From: Bacillus sp. DTU_2020_1000418_1_SI_GHA_SEK_038
GTDB taxonomy: Bacteria; Bacillota; Bacilli; Bacillales; Cytobacillaceae
Assembly: GCF_032341175.1 (NCBI RefSeq)
Contig: NZ_CP135435.1
Location: 2,170,001 to 2,234,000, forward strand
Length of the DNA stretch: 64,000 nt
Direction of reading: 5' to 3'
Shown here one piece after another: positions 26,305 to 35,648 of this stretch; position 1 is the first letter of the stretch, and each line of letters begins with the position of its first letter. The notes beneath the pieces are model-generated. The model was not told the origin of the DNA. It saw only the letters and a program-made list of their open reading frames with translations, and ran no database searches. The position numbers were made by a program, and so were the translations under genes.

Positions 26305-27423
26305 TTATTTACCTATTGCACCAGCTACATCATAAAGAGAAAGGTCAATTTCTAATGGGTGGCCAAGTGCAAGCTTTGCCAGTTCACCACCTAAATAAGG
26401 ACCCACTGTTAAACCTGATGCACCAAGGCCATTAGCAATTAATATTCCCTTATAATTCGGCAATATCCCTATCACTGGAAGAAATCCAGGTGTGAACGGA
26501 CGAAAGCCAACCCTAGTTTCAAGCACCTCGCTATCGCTTAAACCTGGTGCAACGGCTGATGCTTTACTAAATATTTCATTTAGACCACCTGCTGTTACCC
26601 GATGGTCGAAGCCTTTATCGTCCTCATGTGTAGCTCCTATTACTACTCTGCCGCCATCAAATGCCAAAATATATTGGTTATTCGGCGGCATAATAACGGG
26701 CCATTCACTTGTATCAGTCTCTGCCATACGAAGATGAACGATTTGTGCTTTTTGAGGTGAAACTAAAAAGTTTATACCGAGCGGCTTTAATAATTCATTC
26801 GCCCACGCACCTGCTGTTACGATAACCTGATCTGCAAGAAATGTTTCCCCATTTACCTTAATACCAGTTACTATTTTTTCATTAAATTGTAATTCTGCAT
26901 TTCCATGCATAAACGAAGCTCCGTGATTTTTGGCTGCGTTAATAAGGGATTGGCAAAGAGCTCCGCCGTTTACCCTAGCAGCACCACTTATATGAACCGA
27001 AGAATACTCGTCTGCCAAAGGAGGAAACTTCTCCTTTGTTTCCTTATTAGATAATAATGTAATTTCCCCTATCTCTGGTGCGTCCTCCAGACGTTTGAAT
27101 GCTCTTTCCTGCATTTTTTTCAGCTTATTTTCATCTCCATGCAGGCTGATGGCACCAACCCTTTTGTAGCCGGTTTCTGTTTCCCCATCAGCTTCCAATT
27201 GACTTATTAATGAAGAATAATATTTCGCCCCGATTTTTGCCAGCATATACCAAGCTTTATTCCTCCGTTGTGTAAGCCATGGACAAACAATTCCAGCTGC
27301 CGCATCGGTTGCTTGTCCACGGTCTTGGCGATCAACCAGTAAGACTTCAGCACCTGCCTTTGCAAGATGATAGGCGGTTGATGAACCTAATATACCGGCT
27401 CCAATAATAATATAAGATTTCAT
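26305..27423 (-). CDS. FAD-dependent oxidoreductase of the D-amino acid oxidase family
   Basis: A 372-aa flavoprotein. The FAD-binding beta-alpha-beta is IIGAGILGSSTAYHLAKAG at the N-terminus with E/D-x-like VDRQDRGQATDAAAG after it. A second nucleotide contact lies at VTAGAWANELL, and GLGASGLTVGPYLGGELA near the end is the usual C-terminal FAD motif of the glycine oxidase/DadA group. Such enzymes oxidise amino acids or N-methyl amino acids to 2-oxo acids. It lacks ThiO's usual thi-gene neighbours here; the thi operon is 23 kb away. A Fur-like box lies 20 bases upstream. The substrate is unknown. Confidence 0.82.
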   Translation of the reverse strand: MKSYIIIGAGILGSSTAYHLAKAGAEVLLVDRQDRGQATDAAAGIVCPWLTQRRNKAWYMLAKIGAKYYSSLISQLEADGETETGYKRVGAISLHGDENKLKKMQERAFKRLEDAPEIGEITLLSNKETKEKFPPLADEYSSVHISGAARVNGGALCQSLINAAKNHGASFMHGNAELQFNEKIVTGIKVNGETFLADQVIVTAGAWANELLKPLGINFLVSPQKAQIVHLRMAETDTSEWPVIMPPNNQYILAFDGGRVVIGATHEDDKGFDHRVTAGGLNEIFSKASAVAPGLSDSEVLETRVGFRPFTPGFLPVIGILPNYKGILIANGLGASGLTVGPYLGGELAKLALGHPLEIDLSLYDVAGAIGK

Positions 27424-27442
27424 AGTAAATACACCTTTTCGT

Positions 27443-27457
27443 TTATTATTATTCTCA
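27443..27457 (-). promoter_or_regulatory. Candidate Fur/PerR-type box
   Basis: TTATTATTATTCTCA matches the 7-1-7 Fur-family consensus TGATAATNATTATCA at 11 of 14 fixed positions, 20 bases upstream of the FAD oxidoreductase start. It shares the core ATTATTATTCTCA with a site before the DUF438 gene. The region is AT-rich, so this is tentative. Confidence 0.3.
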
Positions 27458-27560
27458 TTATTTAATCCGCTATATATTATACCTTTATTTTCTAAGAGGC
27501 TAAACCAAAAGATTTTGCAATGCAGCTTCCTTCTTTATTGCTTTTAATTATCCACAATGT

Positions 27561-27595
27561 GTATACAAAACCACTTAATTGGAAAAATATACTTA
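27561..27595 (+). promoter_or_regulatory. Candidate forespore promoter for the ger operon
   Basis: GTATA (27561-27565) followed after about 18-20 bases by AATATACTT resembles sigma-G spacing, about 25 bases before the TTG start of the GerA-type gene. The -10 is imperfect. The expectation comes from known forespore expression of ger operons. Confidence 0.3.
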
Positions 27596-27620
27596 AGAAT
27601 TTAAGGGGGGCTCTTTCACC

Positions 27621-29204
27621 TTGGTTAAGATACGAAAAGGGAAAAAATTATTTGATTTTAAAAAGGAGATGCAATCTGAGCCTGCCGATAATCAATCTGA
27701 AAAGTTAAGCCCAGCTCTATCAGATATGGAGGAAATTTTAAAAGGTTATTTTAAAAATTGCGCTGATTTTGTCGTTCGTCCTATTAATGTTAGTGGGGAT
27801 AAGAAAATATTGCTCGTTTATATTGACGGATTAATTGATACTAAGAGTCTGGATGAGTTTTTATTAAAGCCGATATTCTTCAAAGGATTGCCCAAAGGTT
27901 TAGGTGAGATTCATACTTTTGAACAAGTGATCGAGCAGCAGCTACTCTCAATTGCTCAAGTTAAAACTATTTCGACAGTTCCTGAACTTATTGATGGAAT
28001 ATTAAAGGCAAATCTCGCAATTATGGTAGATGGAGAATCAAGTGCAATCCTTGCAGACTTGAAAGGCTTTGAAACAAGAAGTATTTCTGAGCCTCAAACT
28101 GAGGTCAGTATTCGCGGTCCAAGAGATGGTTTTACAGAATTATTGCGAACAAATACGACTCTTCTTCGCAGAAGAATTAGGAGTTCAAAACTTAAATTTG
28201 AATCATACTCTATTGGAGAATTTTCAAAAACGGATATCGAAATTGCTTATATTGAGGGGCTTGCTACAGATACTCTCTTGAATGAAGTGCGTGCAAGGTT
28301 AGAGCGTATTCAGATTGACGGTGTATTAGAATCAGAGTTCATAGAGGAATTCATTGAGGATTTTCCTTTTTCTCCGTTCCCGCAAATTCAAAATACGGAA
28401 AGACCAGATATCGTTGCAGCGAGCCTGTTGGAAGGAAGAGTCGCTATACTAGTAGACAATACCCCTTTTGTTTTGATTGTCCCTATGACTTTTTGGGGTG
28501 GCTTGCAAGCTGTTGAGGATTATTACGAACGTTTTATTTATACAACATTCATACGAGTTATTCGTTTTACTTTGTTGAATATTTCACAGTTTCTTCCTTC
28601 AGTATATGTCGCTCTTACAACCTATCATCCGGAACTTATTCCTACTACATTGCTCATTAGTGTTGCGGCTGCACGTGAAGGTGTACCGTTTCCTGCTATT
28701 GTTGAAGCGCTAATAATGGAGATTGTCTTTGAAGGGCTCAGGGAAGCTGGGATTCGGTTGCCTAAACCAGTTGGTTCAGCGGTAAGTATCGTTGGAGCCC
28801 TCGTCATAGGACAAGCAGCTGTACAGGCGGGTATTGTTTCGGCTCCAATGGTTATTGTTGTGGCAACAACAGGGATAGCATCCTTTGCCATCCCTCGCTA
28901 CAATTTCGGAACCGCCTTTCGAATGATCCGATTCGTTCTGTTAATTTTAGCAGGTGTTTTTGGATTTTACGGAATTGTTTTCGGCTTTATAGCCATTACG
29001 ATTCATCTAGTCAATCTGCGTTCGTTTGGTATTCCTTATTTCAGCCCAGTCGCGCCACAGATTCCTTCAGGATTGAAGGATGTCATTATAAGAGTACCTA
29101 AATGGGCTTATAACTATAGGCCTCCATTCATCTCTAGTATGAATAAAATGCGGATACCATTTGGGCAAAAGCCTAGTCCAAAACAAGGTGGGAAAGACAA
29201 ATGA
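27621..29204 (+). CDS. Spore germinant receptor A subunit (GerKA-like)
   Basis: A 527-aa protein of the GerA/SpoVAF family. A soluble N-terminal domain of about 280 residues precedes four to five membrane segments (about 290-480). Family signatures include VRGPRDGFTE-like IRGPRDGFTELLRTN (around 165-180) and the DNTPFVLIVP, TYHPELIPTTLL and AAREGVPFP segments. A subunits sit in the inner spore membrane and help sense nutrient germinants. The TTG start follows AAGGGGGG. It heads an A-C-B operon; the next gene overlaps it by four bases (ATGA). The order A-C-B matches gerK of B. subtilis, but the ligand cannot be predicted. Confidence 0.9.
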   Translation: MVKIRKGKKLFDFKKEMQSEPADNQSEKLSPALSDMEEILKGYFKNCADFVVRPINVSGDKKILLVYIDGLIDTKSLDEFLLKPIFFKGLPKGLGEIHTFEQVIEQQLLSIAQVKTISTVPELIDGILKANLAIMVDGESSAILADLKGFETRSISEPQTEVSIRGPRDGFTELLRTNTTLLRRRIRSSKLKFESYSIGEFSKTDIEIAYIEGLATDTLLNEVRARLERIQIDGVLESEFIEEFIEDFPFSPFPQIQNTERPDIVAASLLEGRVAILVDNTPFVLIVPMTFWGGLQAVEDYYERFIYTTFIRVIRFTLLNISQFLPSVYVALTTYHPELIPTTLLISVAAAREGVPFPAIVEALIMEIVFEGLREAGIRLPKPVGSAVSIVGALVIGQAAVQAGIVSAPMVIVVATTGIASFAIPRYNFGTAFRMIRFVLLILAGVFGFYGIVFGFIAITIHLVNLRSFGIPYFSPVAPQIPSGLKDVIIRVPKWAYNYRPPFISSMNKMRIPFGQKPSPKQGGKDK

Positions 29205-30400
29205 TGAGAAGGCGCATTTTTAGTTATATTATTTGCTTCTTCTTGATTTTTGTATCGGGCTGCTGGGATCGTAAGGAATTAAATGACAGAGCTATTTGGC
29301 TTGCAACTGGATGGGATGTTGGAGAAAAAGAAAATATTCGACTCAGTGGACAAATTGTCGTCCCCTCTAAAATGCAATCTCAAAATGGTGGCGGAGGAGG
29401 GGCAAAGGAGTATTTTACTGTATCAGCAACAGGAAAAAATGTAAATGATGCCTTACAGAATATGCAAACGAAGCTTTCAAGAGAGTCTTTTCCTGGTCAC
29501 AGGCGAGTTGTTTTTTTCGGTGAAGAATTTGCAAAACACGGACTAAAACATCAGCTTGATGCTAATACCCGGGGGCCAGATGTCAGTTTGCGAACCGATA
29601 TTTTTATTGTAAAAGGCGGCACAGCAATAGAAGCTCTAAATCTTTCTTATCCGCTAGAAAAGCCCCCGGCTGCAGCAACAATTAAAGTACATGAAGAAAT
29701 TGGCGGAAGAGGAGACACGGCGTTTTTGTCCTTCCTTATTGCTGCAACTAGTGATGGTGTACGTCCGACTGTGCCAGTAGTTCAAATTGGACAATCTCAA
29801 GTTGGGGATAGCTCCGGAAAAGAAAACGCATCCGAGTCGGTTTTGCAAATAGCTGGGGTGGCTATTTTTAACAAGGACCTTGAATTAATTGGGTATTTGA
29901 ACAATTTAGAAAACAGGGCCATGCTTTGGGTAATGGGAATCCTCAAAAAATTAACGATTACGGTCCCAATTAAGAACGGGAATGCTAGTTTGATTATGAC
30001 AAAAATAAAAAGTGATATAGTACCAGAAATAAGCAAAGATAATAAAATAAAATTTATTGTCAAGCTTACAGGGGAAGGAGCTCTTCTGGAAAATAACACC
30101 GATTTAAACCTTATTGAACCAAAAAATATTAAGTATATGGAAAAAAAGTTTGAAGAAAGAGCCCAAAAAAAAGTACAGCAAGTTATTAAAAAAGTTCAAG
30201 AGGAATACGGAACTGATATATTTGGATTTGGTGAAGCTATTCATAAGAAACATCCGCATTTGTGGAAATCATTAAAAAAGGATTGGGACATGCATTTCTC
30301 AGATGCTATTGTCTCTGTAAAAGTAAACCTAAGGGTTAAGAGGATTGGAATGACGGGACAATCCATATTGTCGGAAAGTGAGAGCAACGATGAAAATTAA
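29201..30400 (+). CDS. Spore germinant receptor C subunit lipoprotein (GerKC-like)
   Basis: A 399-aa lipoprotein. The signal peptide ends in VSGC (Cys at about 21), followed by WDRKELND, the signature of GerC proteins. The rest carries the GerAC-type domains. C subunits are lipid-anchored on the outer face of the inner spore membrane. It overlaps the A gene by four bases and the B gene by 23, so all three are co-translated. Confidence 0.9.
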   Translation: MMRRRIFSYIICFFLIFVSGCWDRKELNDRAIWLATGWDVGEKENIRLSGQIVVPSKMQSQNGGGGGAKEYFTVSATGKNVNDALQNMQTKLSRESFPGHRRVVFFGEEFAKHGLKHQLDANTRGPDVSLRTDIFIVKGGTAIEALNLSYPLEKPPAAATIKVHEEIGGRGDTAFLSFLIAATSDGVRPTVPVVQIGQSQVGDSSGKENASESVLQIAGVAIFNKDLELIGYLNNLENRAMLWVMGILKKLTITVPIKNGNASLIMTKIKSDIVPEISKDNKIKFIVKLTGEGALLENNTDLNLIEPKNIKYMEKKFEERAQKKVQQVIKKVQEEYGTDIFGFGEAIHKKHPHLWKSLKKDWDMHFSDAIVSVKVNLRVKRIGMTGQSILSESESNDEN

Positions 30401-31490
30401 TGGTTTGCAAATCTTTTGGCTAATATTCACTTTTGAAACAGGCAATATGCTTCTGCTAACCATTAATCCATTAATAAGTGATGCTAAACAGGACGCTTGG
30501 ATTTCCGCACTGGTCGCCATCGTCCCAGGGATTATCATCGTTCTAATCGCATCTAAAGTTAGCCTTTTATATCCTAACCAAACGTTAATTGAGTTTAGTA
30601 AGACTATTCTAGGAAAATGGATTGGAACCATCATTGTCATGATTTATTTCATTCAATGGTATTCGGTAATCGGAAATATTTTAGGTGAGTTTGCAGAGTT
30701 TACCATTTTGATCCTTTTGCCAAATACACCTTCATGGATATTGATTTTGACTATGCTTTTATTAATGATCTATGTAACTTATATAGCGGGAATCGAAGGT
30801 ATAGCACGCTGCAGCGAAGTATTTGGACCCATTGTGCTCCTTATGGTAATACTATTATTTATTCTTTCAATTCCCAATATGGAATTTCGGAAAATACTGC
30901 CTATTTATTCAGATACTGGGCTTACGACAATCATAAAAGGGTCCCTATCTCCGCTCTCATTTCTTGGGGAGACTGTTTTAATGATGATGATCATTTCATT
31001 TATGGATCGGCCTAAGCAAGGTCCATTAAAAGCTATATGGGGTATAGCGCTATCAGGATTTTTAGTGAGTACAACGACGCTAAGTGTAATTATGGTATTT
31101 GGACCTGAAGTTGCCAAAAATATTCTATTCCCTGCATTTGATACAATTAGGTTCATCAGTGTAATGAACTTTATCCAAAACTTGGAGATTGTTGCCGTAT
31201 TAATATGGATACTAAGCGTTTTTATTAAGGTATCCTTGTATTTTTTTTCGGCGAGTTACGGAACAGCCCAACTTCTGAAAATAAAGGATTGGCGAAAGGC
31301 GATTTGGTTTGTAGCGATTGTTACCTTCCTATTAGGCATTTATCAGCCGACTATCACATTAATTGGCATTGAATACGTGAAGGAATATTGGGTTAAATAT
31401 GTAATGCCTGTCAATATGGTTGGGATCCCTCTTTTGCTGCTAGTAGTTGGGAGTATACGAAAACGAATGACTAATTCTAAAAATGCATAA
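30378..31490 (+). CDS. Spore germinant receptor B subunit (GerKB-like)
   Basis: A 370-aa integral membrane protein with about ten transmembrane segments, of the GerB (amino acid/polyamine permease-like) family; LFIFTFETGN-like and LGKWIGTIIV... segments and a P-N-T-P loop after helix 3 fit. The B subunit holds the germinant pocket in GerA-type receptors. The ATG inside the C gene has ribosome signal GAGAGCAACG-like sequence, weak but coupled through the 23-base overlap. A strong terminator follows. Confidence 0.88.
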   Translation: MRATMKINGLQIFWLIFTFETGNMLLLTINPLISDAKQDAWISALVAIVPGIIIVLIASKVSLLYPNQTLIEFSKTILGKWIGTIIVMIYFIQWYSVIGNILGEFAEFTILILLPNTPSWILILTMLLLMIYVTYIAGIEGIARCSEVFGPIVLLMVILLFILSIPNMEFRKILPIYSDTGLTTIIKGSLSPLSFLGETVLMMMIISFMDRPKQGPLKAIWGIALSGFLVSTTTLSVIMVFGPEVAKNILFPAFDTIRFISVMNFIQNLEIVAVLIWILSVFIKVSLYFFSASYGTAQLLKIKDWRKAIWFVAIVTFLLGIYQPTITLIGIEYVKEYWVKYVMPVNMVGIPLLLLVVGSIRKRMTNSKNA

Positions 31491-31500
31491 TAATTAATAA

Positions 31501-31551
31501 TAAAAAGCCCTGATTTCCTTCCGATGAGAGAGAGAATCAGGGCTTTTTATT
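31501..31551. terminator. Bidirectional terminator between gerB-type and HAD genes
   Basis: AAAAAGCCCTGATT and its inverted copy AATCAGGGCTTTTT flank a 19-base loop, between convergent genes. Both ends have the T-run needed for termination. Confidence 0.85.
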
Positions 31552-31553
31552 TG

Positions 31554-32339
31554 CTATTTTAACACATCTAATATTTCAAACAGCTCTTCCAGATGTTTAA
31601 CTTCGTATGTAGGAATGACGTCATTCCGCTCTTTATCATGACGGTTAATCCAAACTGATTTAATTCCCGCTTGATTGGCACCAAGAATATCTGTCATCAA
31701 GTTATCCCCTACCATAATTACTTCATCCTTTTGCAGGGACATGAGTGACAGTGAATGTTCAAAAATGGATGGATCTGGCTTCCCTCTTCCGAAATCGCCT
31801 GATATGACAATATGGTCAAAATAAGGAGTAAGCTCCGGTGTAATTGTTAATTTAGTGTTTTGTAAATCAGGGGAACCGTTTGTAAGTAATAAAAGCTGAT
31901 ACTTTTCCTTTAACTTATCCAAAACTTGAAAGGTCTCCTCATAAACAAACGGAGATTTACGGCGCTCCTGTGGGAAAAGTTCTGCTAATTCATATCCAAA
32001 GTCGGGATCATCAACTCCTAACTTTTTAAGTCCCCTTGTCCAAGCCTCTTTCCGATAAACGGGAACAATCTCCTTCATTTTTCGAAAATCATCCTGGTCA
32101 TCTAAAAAATTACCCCACAATCCTTCAAACGGATTAATTCCAATCATTTGTGTAAAAGGGTAAGTTTCATAACTGGCGTAAAGATTTCTTGCTTCCTCTC
32201 GAACGGCTTCTTCAAATTGATTATGGTCCAATCCATAACGTTCTTCTGCTAATTTACATGTAGCAGCAAAGGCTTCCTTCACACTTTTTTGATCCCAAAG
32301 TAGTGTATCATCTAAATCGAAAAAAACTGCTTTTATCAT
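31554..32339 (-). CDS. HAD-superfamily hydrolase (YfnB/YjjG-like)
   Basis: A 261-aa protein using the ATG at 32339, which has AGAGAGG seven bases upstream; a longer frame to 32390 has none. HAD motifs are present in order: FFDLDDTLL (I, nucleophile Asp), LLTNGS (II), RGKPDPSIF (III, Lys) and VGDNLMTDI (IV). A four-helix cap lies between I and II. It resembles phosphatases that hydrolyse nucleoside monophosphates or small phosphosugars. The exact substrate is unknown. Confidence 0.83.
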   Translation of the reverse strand: MIKAVFFDLDDTLLWDQKSVKEAFAATCKLAEERYGLDHNQFEEAVREEARNLYASYETYPFTQMIGINPFEGLWGNFLDDQDDFRKMKEIVPVYRKEAWTRGLKKLGVDDPDFGYELAELFPQERRKSPFVYEETFQVLDKLKEKYQLLLLTNGSPDLQNTKLTITPELTPYFDHIVISGDFGRGKPDPSIFEHSLSLMSLQKDEVIMVGDNLMTDILGANQAGIKSVWINRHDKERNDVIPTYEVKHLEELFEILDVLK

Positions 32340-32430
32340 TTTGAGCCTCTCTTTATGCAATATTTTATATACTAGTTTATCATGACTCATAATAGAAAAA
32401 TATTATTCTTTTTAATTTTCATAAAATAAA

Positions 32431-32457
32431 ACACCATTCAGTCATTATGAACGGTGT
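32431..32457 (-). terminator. Terminator of the DUF438 gene
   Basis: ACACC-A-TTCA pairs with TGAA-C-GGTGT around a 7-base loop, followed by T-rich sequence on the minus strand. Confidence 0.65.
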
Positions 32458-32469
32458 CCTTAATTATGA

Positions 32470-33696
32470 TTATGATAATATTCTTTTTTCCCCTTCTATC
32501 GCTTTTATCGGATCAATATTTTGGGTGAATTCCAATGTGCCAATATAATTTTCGTTTTCATCCCTAACGGCGAAATATCGAATATACACATATTTATCGC
32601 GGAACTTAATCCAGAAATCTTCAGTATCCTTCCGTCCTGATTTGAAGTCTGCTAATAATTCTTCAACAACATGAACGCTTCTTGGCGGATGACAGTTTTG
32701 GACGGTACGGCCGATAACAGCCTTTGTTCTCGCAAAAATTCTCTCTTTTCCATGTGAAAAATAGCGTACAACATCGTCTTGGTCAATAAATGTAATGTCG
32801 ACAGGTAAATGATTTAAAAGCAGCTCTAGCTGTTTTAAAGATAATATCCCTGTTTCCATTTTAATATAGCCCTCTGAGATGGCATTCTCGCCTAGTTGCT
32901 TTCTTTCTGGCTTCCATTCCTCCGCAGGACTAGTTAAACAATAACCAATTTCATCGCTTTCATGTGCAATCTTGACCCATTCATCCTCAGTTAGATTTTT
33001 CAAAGCCATTGGGAACAGGATGTGCTCTTCTCTATAGATCATGTTGATTACTTCTTCCATAATAAAATGAACGAGATTCACGATTTCCTGTTTATTGCCA
33101 TCATAATTGGAAAGCTTCCTTTTTGCCTCTTTAATGCCATCCCTGATAAAGTCATCAATTCTCCACATATTGTTTGTCGGACCGTAGATCCCGTACTTTT
33201 CAAGATACGGAAAAAGCAGATTTTCTTTCCGGCTGTAATGCTTATCAATATCTAATAAAAGATTGCAATCCTCCAATAGTTTGTAAACATTTTCAGCTGT
33301 ATCCTCCTGGATAAACTGTTGTAAATGTATTTGGACCTTTGATTTAATTAACTTATCAAGTTCATGATTTTCTTGGATGAATGTATGAATAGGATGTCCA
33401 GGTTCATTTTCCGGCTTTTTGGTACTCTCTGCTTCTTCAATAGATCCTCTAAAAATATCAGTATGGGCTGCATACAGGCGCTGCAGATCATCCAGCGGAA
33501 TTCCACCCTCCTCCATTAAATCATGCTGGAGCTGAGTAATTTCTTCAATGGTGATTTTTCCGATAAATGCATTAAAATGTGCTTTTACTTCATCTACATT
33601 TCTTCCGTTATGTAGATCAACAAAAATTTGTTTTAAAACGGTTTGACGTTCTGTATTTTTAATCGTATGCTCTCTATTATTAATGACTTCGCTCAT
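32470..33696 (-). CDS. DUF438/hemerythrin/PAS protein
   Basis: A 408-aa protein in three parts. Residues 10-75 are the DUF438 helical domain. Residues 90-230 form a hemerythrin-like four-helix bundle with His/Glu ligands (HPIHTFIQENHELD, HYSRKENLLFPYLE, EEHILFPMAL), which in this family binds a di-iron site. Residues 280-400 form a PAS-type domain (DVRYFSHGKERIFARTKAVIGRTVQNCHPP, DFWIKFRDKYVYIRYFAVRDENENYIGTLE). It is likely a sensor of oxygen, nitric oxide or redox state. I placed the start at 33696 because AAAGGAG precedes it. A Fur-like box lies 33 bases upstream. The gene stands alone. Confidence 0.83.
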   Translation of the reverse strand: MSEVINNREHTIKNTERQTVLKQIFVDLHNGRNVDEVKAHFNAFIGKITIEEITQLQHDLMEEGGIPLDDLQRLYAAHTDIFRGSIEEAESTKKPENEPGHPIHTFIQENHELDKLIKSKVQIHLQQFIQEDTAENVYKLLEDCNLLLDIDKHYSRKENLLFPYLEKYGIYGPTNNMWRIDDFIRDGIKEAKRKLSNYDGNKQEIVNLVHFIMEEVINMIYREEHILFPMALKNLTEDEWVKIAHESDEIGYCLTSPAEEWKPERKQLGENAISEGYIKMETGILSLKQLELLLNHLPVDITFIDQDDVVRYFSHGKERIFARTKAVIGRTVQNCHPPRSVHVVEELLADFKSGRKDTEDFWIKFRDKYVYIRYFAVRDENENYIGTLEFTQNIDPIKAIEGEKRILS

Positions 33697-33729
33697 ATTG
33701 GTTCTCCTTTGCAATGGACTTTATTTAAT

Positions 33730-33744
33730 TGATTATTATTCTCA
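33730..33744 (-). promoter_or_regulatory. Candidate Fur/PerR-type box upstream of DUF438 gene
   Basis: TGATTATTATTCTCA fits TGATAATNATTATCA at 12 of 14 fixed positions. It lies 33 bases upstream of a gene for a di-iron-type sensor, so iron or peroxide control is plausible. Unverified. Confidence 0.4.
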
Positions 33745-33882
33745 TAATTAAAGTACCATTTATTTAAGCAAAGGATTGTGATGGCCATCATACTCTTTAA
33801 AATTGAGTTCCCATTAGATTCATGATAATCTAACCGTAATCAAATACATAAACATACACAATCTGAGAAAGGGTGAGTATTA

Positions 33883-34665
33883 ATGGCTATTGCTCCAACT
33901 GTCAATCCTATTACCTATCTTCCTCCAAAAGGGAATTATGAAATCTTTGCCGATGATAACCATTACTCGGAGAAGGTTAGAGAATGGGGTCTTTCAACAA
34001 CGAAAGAGGTCAAAAAACAATTCCTCTACAAGGAAAAAAATCTTCAGTATACTGTAACAGTAAAGGGCTATGAGGTTTATGAAAAAAACAGCGAATTAAA
34101 CACTATCGTTATTGAATTTCAAGACGGGAGCTTAAGCTGCATTCATCCTGCATACCTAAAGGAAATGCAGTCTTCAAGCTTTGGAAAAGGCACATTTACC
34201 GATGCACCTGAAAAAGCCTCACCCTCCACTAGTCAAGAGGCACCAAAGGAAGAAAAACAGCCTGAGGAAAATAAAAGCACAAAAGAAACAAAAGAAACAA
34301 ATAAGAAAAATGAGAAGAAAGAAAAGCCAGTAAAACTCGAGCTTCCCGAAGAGAAGGTTCATTTTACGGCAGCAGTTAAACAATTCGCATTAAGCTGGAA
34401 TAATTTTAATGAAGAAAATGATGAAGTTGTTATCTTGGAAAATGTTGTAATTAAACAAGAAAATCCAGTTGATGTAGGACTATCATGGTGCTCTCACTCA
34501 AAGACTTTGAAGAAATATGAACTGGCACCTGGTGATACTCTTGAATTCGATGGCAAAATCGTAAAGAAGAAATTACCGAAAGGAAAAGATGCGGAAGAAG
34601 AATTTATCGTTTCTGATCCAGTGCCCTATAAAATTAATAATCCATCTAAAATTAAAAAAGGCTAA
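33883..34665 (+). CDS. Hypothetical 260-aa protein with disordered Lys/Glu linker
   Basis: No signal peptide or membrane segment. Residues 1-100 form a soluble domain (YEIFADDNHYSEKVREWGLS..., VTVKGYEVYEKN). Residues 105-150 are a Lys/Glu/Thr-rich linker, probably unfolded. Residues 155-255 form a beta-rich domain (AVKQFALSWNNFNEENDEVV, VDVGLSWCSHSKTLKKYELAPGD). The ribosome site is AGAAAGGGTGAG. No family is recognised. Two folded parts joined by a flexible linker suggest a scaffold or binding protein. Confidence 0.6.
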   Translation: MAIAPTVNPITYLPPKGNYEIFADDNHYSEKVREWGLSTTKEVKKQFLYKEKNLQYTVTVKGYEVYEKNSELNTIVIEFQDGSLSCIHPAYLKEMQSSSFGKGTFTDAPEKASPSTSQEAPKEEKQPEENKSTKETKETNKKNEKKEKPVKLELPEEKVHFTAAVKQFALSWNNFNEENDEVVILENVVIKQENPVDVGLSWCSHSKTLKKYELAPGDTLEFDGKIVKKKLPKGKDAEEEFIVSDPVPYKINNPSKIKKG

Positions 34666-34698
34666 AAGGACGTTTATTCCGTTCCTTTTAGCTTTTTT
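34661..34698. terminator. Bidirectional terminator
   Basis: GCTAAAAGGA pairs with TCCTTTTAGC around an 18-base loop, then T residues. It overlaps the end of the 260-aa gene and the stop side of the convergent RDD gene. Confidence 0.75.
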
Positions 34699-34699
34699 C

Positions 34700-35503
34700 T
34701 TACAATTCATATTCCCATTCGTCCCTTAAATGTAAATATAGGACAAGCAGGATATTTTCTAAGTCTTGAAAGCTTTTGCCTGTTGTATCCAAACCTGCTT
34801 TTGGAAGTACTATTTCACCAATTTGCCTTGTTAGTCTAATACTCTCTTCTTCTGATAAATGCAAAAACCGGCTGCAATACGTTTTAACTAAGTTCCAATC
34901 TTTCACTCCGAATGTTTTCAAAACCTGTTCCTCTAGAAAGAGATCATTTTTTGCCAATCCTCGTTTTTCAATTTCTTTTTCTATAGGGGTTAGCTTCTTT
35001 TGCTTTTTAGTTTTTCTTTCATGAACAACAATCGTTCCAGCGACAAGGTCCCCTATTCTCTTATGCTTAGAATGAAAAAAGATCATCATCATGCCAAGAA
35101 CATAATTGGCTGGCAGTGAATCAATAATACGGAGGAAATTGCGAATAAAGCTAGATAGCAGAGTAATACTGTGACCATCTTCTTGAATGACTCGCAGACC
35201 TAATACTTTCTTGCCAATTGTTCGCCCGCCCGAAAAGTATTCAAATGCAAAAAAGTACCCCCAATTGAGAATGAAAAGTAAAATAATCGCGATCGCAACA
35301 GGGACAGAATTTAATTCGGCCCATAATAGGAGATCTGACTGTCCAGATAATATTAGAAATAAGATGAATACAATTAAAATGTTCACAATGGTTAAAATGG
35401 CCTGATCGATTATGTAAGCTGCTGTTCTGCTTCCAAGACCAGCCAGCTGAAAATTTAGTGAAACATATTCTGGAGTTTTTATTCCGATACGGTCTTGGTA
35501 CAT
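34700..35503 (-). CDS. RDD-family membrane protein
   Basis: A 267-aa protein. Residues 15-160 carry the RDD domain: GLGSRTAAYIIDQAIL (Arg and Asp of RDD), then three or more membrane helices and GGRTIGKKVLGLRVI. A soluble helical C-terminus of about 100 residues follows (VKTYCSRFLHLSEEES). RDD proteins are thought to be membrane transporters or chaperones. Adjacent, convergent-divergent neighbours DUF95 and DUF58/MoxR form a commonly co-occurring set. The start follows GGAGGGG. Confidence 0.82.
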   Translation of the reverse strand: MYQDRIGIKTPEYVSLNFQLAGLGSRTAAYIIDQAILTIVNILIVFILFLILSGQSDLLLWAELNSVPVAIAIILLFILNWGYFFAFEYFSGGRTIGKKVLGLRVIQEDGHSITLLSSFIRNFLRIIDSLPANYVLGMMMIFFHSKHKRIGDLVAGTIVVHERKTKKQKKLTPIEKEIEKRGLAKNDLFLEEQVLKTFGVKDWNLVKTYCSRFLHLSEEESIRLTRQIGEIVLPKAGLDTTGKSFQDLENILLVLYLHLRDEWEYEL

Positions 35504-35648
35504 GAAATCCCCTCCATTTTGTGTGCAAATATCTACTTAGATGAGAGCAGATGCTCATATGAGTTTTTTATAATATTACTCTAGCTGTTTCTATTTTTCT
35601 ACAAAATTACTATAATAAGGAGAAAAGTAGTAAACAAGAGGTGTCAAA

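Noticed and set aside
26305..27423. Reading the FAD oxidoreductase as thiO (glycine oxidase of thiazole synthesis)
   Set aside because: Sequence fits the wider D-amino acid oxidase family, but there are no thiG/thiS/thiF neighbours and the thi operon here is a salvage operon.
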